A DNA stretch of 64,000 nt. Origin: an uncultured bacterium. Lineage in GTDB: Bacteria > Hydrogenedentota > Hydrogenedentia > Hydrogenedentales > Hydrogenedentaceae. The stretch covers positions 29,082 to 93,081 of the forward strand of contig CAKZKR010000108.1 of NCBI GenBank assembly GCA_937124615.1, in the 5' to 3' direction. Below are positions 62,972 through 64,000 of this stretch, piece after piece. Both the position numbers and the translations under genes were made by a program. Numbering within the stretch: position 1 is the stretch's first letter; every line of letters starts with the position of its first letter. The notes under the pieces were generated by a model. That model saw nothing but the letters and a program-made list of their open reading frames with translations. It made no database searches and was not told the DNA's origin.

Positions 62972-63832
62972 ATGAACGATATTATTAAAAAAATCGAAAG
63001 CAGTGAAGATTTACCAACATTACCTGTTGTAATGACAAAACTAATTGATGCTATAAATGATGAAAAAAGTTCTGCTGCGGACTTAACAAAAATAATGGAA
63101 AACGACCCCGCAATGTCCGCAAGAGTCTTAAAATTAGCAAACTCTGCTTTTTATGGTCTACGATTTAAAGTAGATAATTTAAAAAGGGCTATTGTAGTTT
63201 TGGGTTTTGAAACTGTTCGTATGTTAGCATTGAGTACAACTATACTTGATTTATTTAGTGCTAAAAAACAATTAGCATTCTCACCAGAAGATTTTTGGTT
63301 ACATTCATTAGGAGCAGGAAAAGCATCTCAGATATTATCCACAAAACTAAAGACAGAAGTAGTTCCGGAAACTCTTTTTACAGCAGGGCTTTTACATGAT
63401 ATTGGAAAATACTGTTTAGCACTTACTTTAAAGGAAGAATATAAAACCGTTGTTCAAAAAGGAAAGGATAAGCAAGTCACATTATACATATCAGAAAAAG
63501 AAAATCTTGAAATAACATATTGTGATGTAAATAACTGGTTAGCACAAAAATGGAACCTACCTGAAACTTTATCTGCGCCAATGACGAATCATAATCAGCC
63601 TAGAAATCCTGCAAATAAATATCCTTTAGAAACATATATAGTCTATCTTGCAAGTGAAATATCAAGAGCAGAAAATTTTGGAATGGCAGGAGATTTTAAT
63701 AAAGTAGATATAAAAATATTACCTTCACTTTTCCCACAAATAAAAGAAAATAATATAAAAGAAACAAGAGATGAAATAAAAGAATATTTAACAGATGCTA
63801 AAAGATTCTTAACAGAATTTGAAAAAAAATAA
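62972..63832 (+). CDS. HDOD-domain signalling protein
   Basis: A 286-residue protein covered by an HDOD domain (about 10-215). It has LPTLPVVMTKLIDAI, NDPAMSARVLKLANSAFYG, AIVVLGFETVRMLALSTTI and a residual HD-like FTAGLLHDIGKYCLAL. HDOD proteins are signalling or regulatory scaffolds, often next to sensor genes. The C-terminal 70 residues are helical with no further domain. It lies 13 bp upstream of a PAS-like gene, so the two may act together. Confidence 0.88.
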   Translation: MNDIIKKIESSEDLPTLPVVMTKLIDAINDEKSSAADLTKIMENDPAMSARVLKLANSAFYGLRFKVDNLKRAIVVLGFETVRMLALSTTILDLFSAKKQLAFSPEDFWLHSLGAGKASQILSTKLKTEVVPETLFTAGLLHDIGKYCLALTLKEEYKTVVQKGKDKQVTLYISEKENLEITYCDVNNWLAQKWNLPETLSAPMTNHNQPRNPANKYPLETYIVYLASEISRAENFGMAGDFNKVDIKILPSLFPQIKENNIKETRDEIKEYLTDAKRFLTEFEKK

Positions 63833-63845
63833 ATAAAGAATACAC

Positions 63846-64000
63846 ATGTTTATCATTTTCAATCAAGAGGGAGAAATTGAGGGTTATGATAAGGGGTTCC
63901 AGTTTTTTGTAGAACAATGTTTTGATGAACAAAAAATAACATCCACTTCCTGGATAAATAACATACATAAAAATGACATCCATTTATTCAAAAAAATATT
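63846..64000 (+). CDS. Possible PAS-domain sensor protein, partial
   Basis: An open frame starts with ATG at 63846 and runs beyond the right edge; 51 residues are visible. The start FIIFNQEGEIEGYDKGFQFF resembles the opening strands of a PAS domain, and WINNIHKNDIHLFKKI resembles its IHPDD-type end motif. It follows the HDOD gene closely. A signalling kinase, cyclase or phosphatase is a natural guess but the output domain is not in the window. Confidence 0.5.
   Translation, partial: MFIIFNQEGEIEGYDKGFQFFVEQCFDEQKITSTSWINNIHKNDIHLFKKI

Noticed and set aside
1..64000. CRISPR arrays, tRNA genes, transposases, phage or toxin-antitoxin genes
   Set aside because: I looked for regularly spaced repeats, tRNA-like intergenic sequences and the typical proteins and saw none; all sizeable open frames have other explanations.

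Overview
The window is AT-rich (about one third G+C by eye), densely coding DNA from a diderm bacterium. The outer membrane is shown by a FadL-type porin, a TolC/adaptor/RND efflux set and an O-antigen-ligase-like locus. A pyruvate:ferredoxin oxidoreductase gamma fragment and a corrinoid-activating ferredoxin/ASKHA protein point to anaerobic metabolism, while Fe-type superoxide dismutase and a ferritin-like protein point to oxygen tolerance. Tat-signal TIM-barrel proteins, DoxX-type membrane domains, secreted glycosidases and Tat-exported phosphodiesterases suggest an uncultured PVC/FCB-like or Hydrogenedentes-like lineage. That placement is a guess; no rRNA gene lies in the window. I saw no tRNA, insertion sequence, prophage or CRISPR array. 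The only gap over 300 bases without a protein gene (13989-14589) holds the RNase P RNA.

Layout. 1-9266 (minus strand): a housekeeping run tex - dksA/traR-like - lgt - mutL - miaA - porG, preceded by a secreted TIM-barrel glycosidase-like gene. 9327-12606 (plus): an orphan membrane sensor and an AzgA-type purine permease. 12624-15816 (minus): trpB2, rnpB and pilC. 15960-22761 (plus): sodB, a Crp-family regulator, glgC, a TPR protein, rhomboid protease, J-domain protein and a Tat-exported phosphodiesterase. 22767-23741 (minus): a Tat-exported TIM-barrel protein.

23825-30971 (plus) is a compact envelope operon: cyclic-nucleotide-binding protein, three small or unknown proteins, an Amidase_3, a GerMN protein, murI, a divergent polysaccharide deacetylase and tsaD. 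30974-33890 has a lipoate/octanoate ligase-like gene facing a pilT operon. 34069-46082 (plus) has the FadL porin, a DoxX-Tat-TIM-barrel fusion, an SDR, then a TetR-controlled TolC/adaptor/RND operon followed by a clan GH-A glycosidase. 46085-53481 (minus) is a surface-polysaccharide operon (radical SAM, GT4, WecA-like, O-antigen-ligase-like) ending in a proline peptidase. 53580-64000 carries the corrinoid activator, an aminotransferase, a Nudix-MBL fusion, a ferritin-like protein, a phosphoesterase, an alpha-L-rhamnosidase, CHAD and HDOD proteins and the start of a PAS-like sensor.

The most unusual items are: the DoxX-Tat-TIM fusion and its stand-alone paralogue, which appear to define an uncharacterised exported TIM-barrel family; an RND pump lacking the usual proton-relay residues; a Nudix domain with a three-cysteine insertion inside the Nudix box, fused to an MBL hydrolase; and a polysaccharide deacetylase with a tandemly duplicated N-terminal module. 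Genes are packed with 1-base TAATG and 4-base ATGA overlaps, and convergent genes often meet with no room for a terminator.
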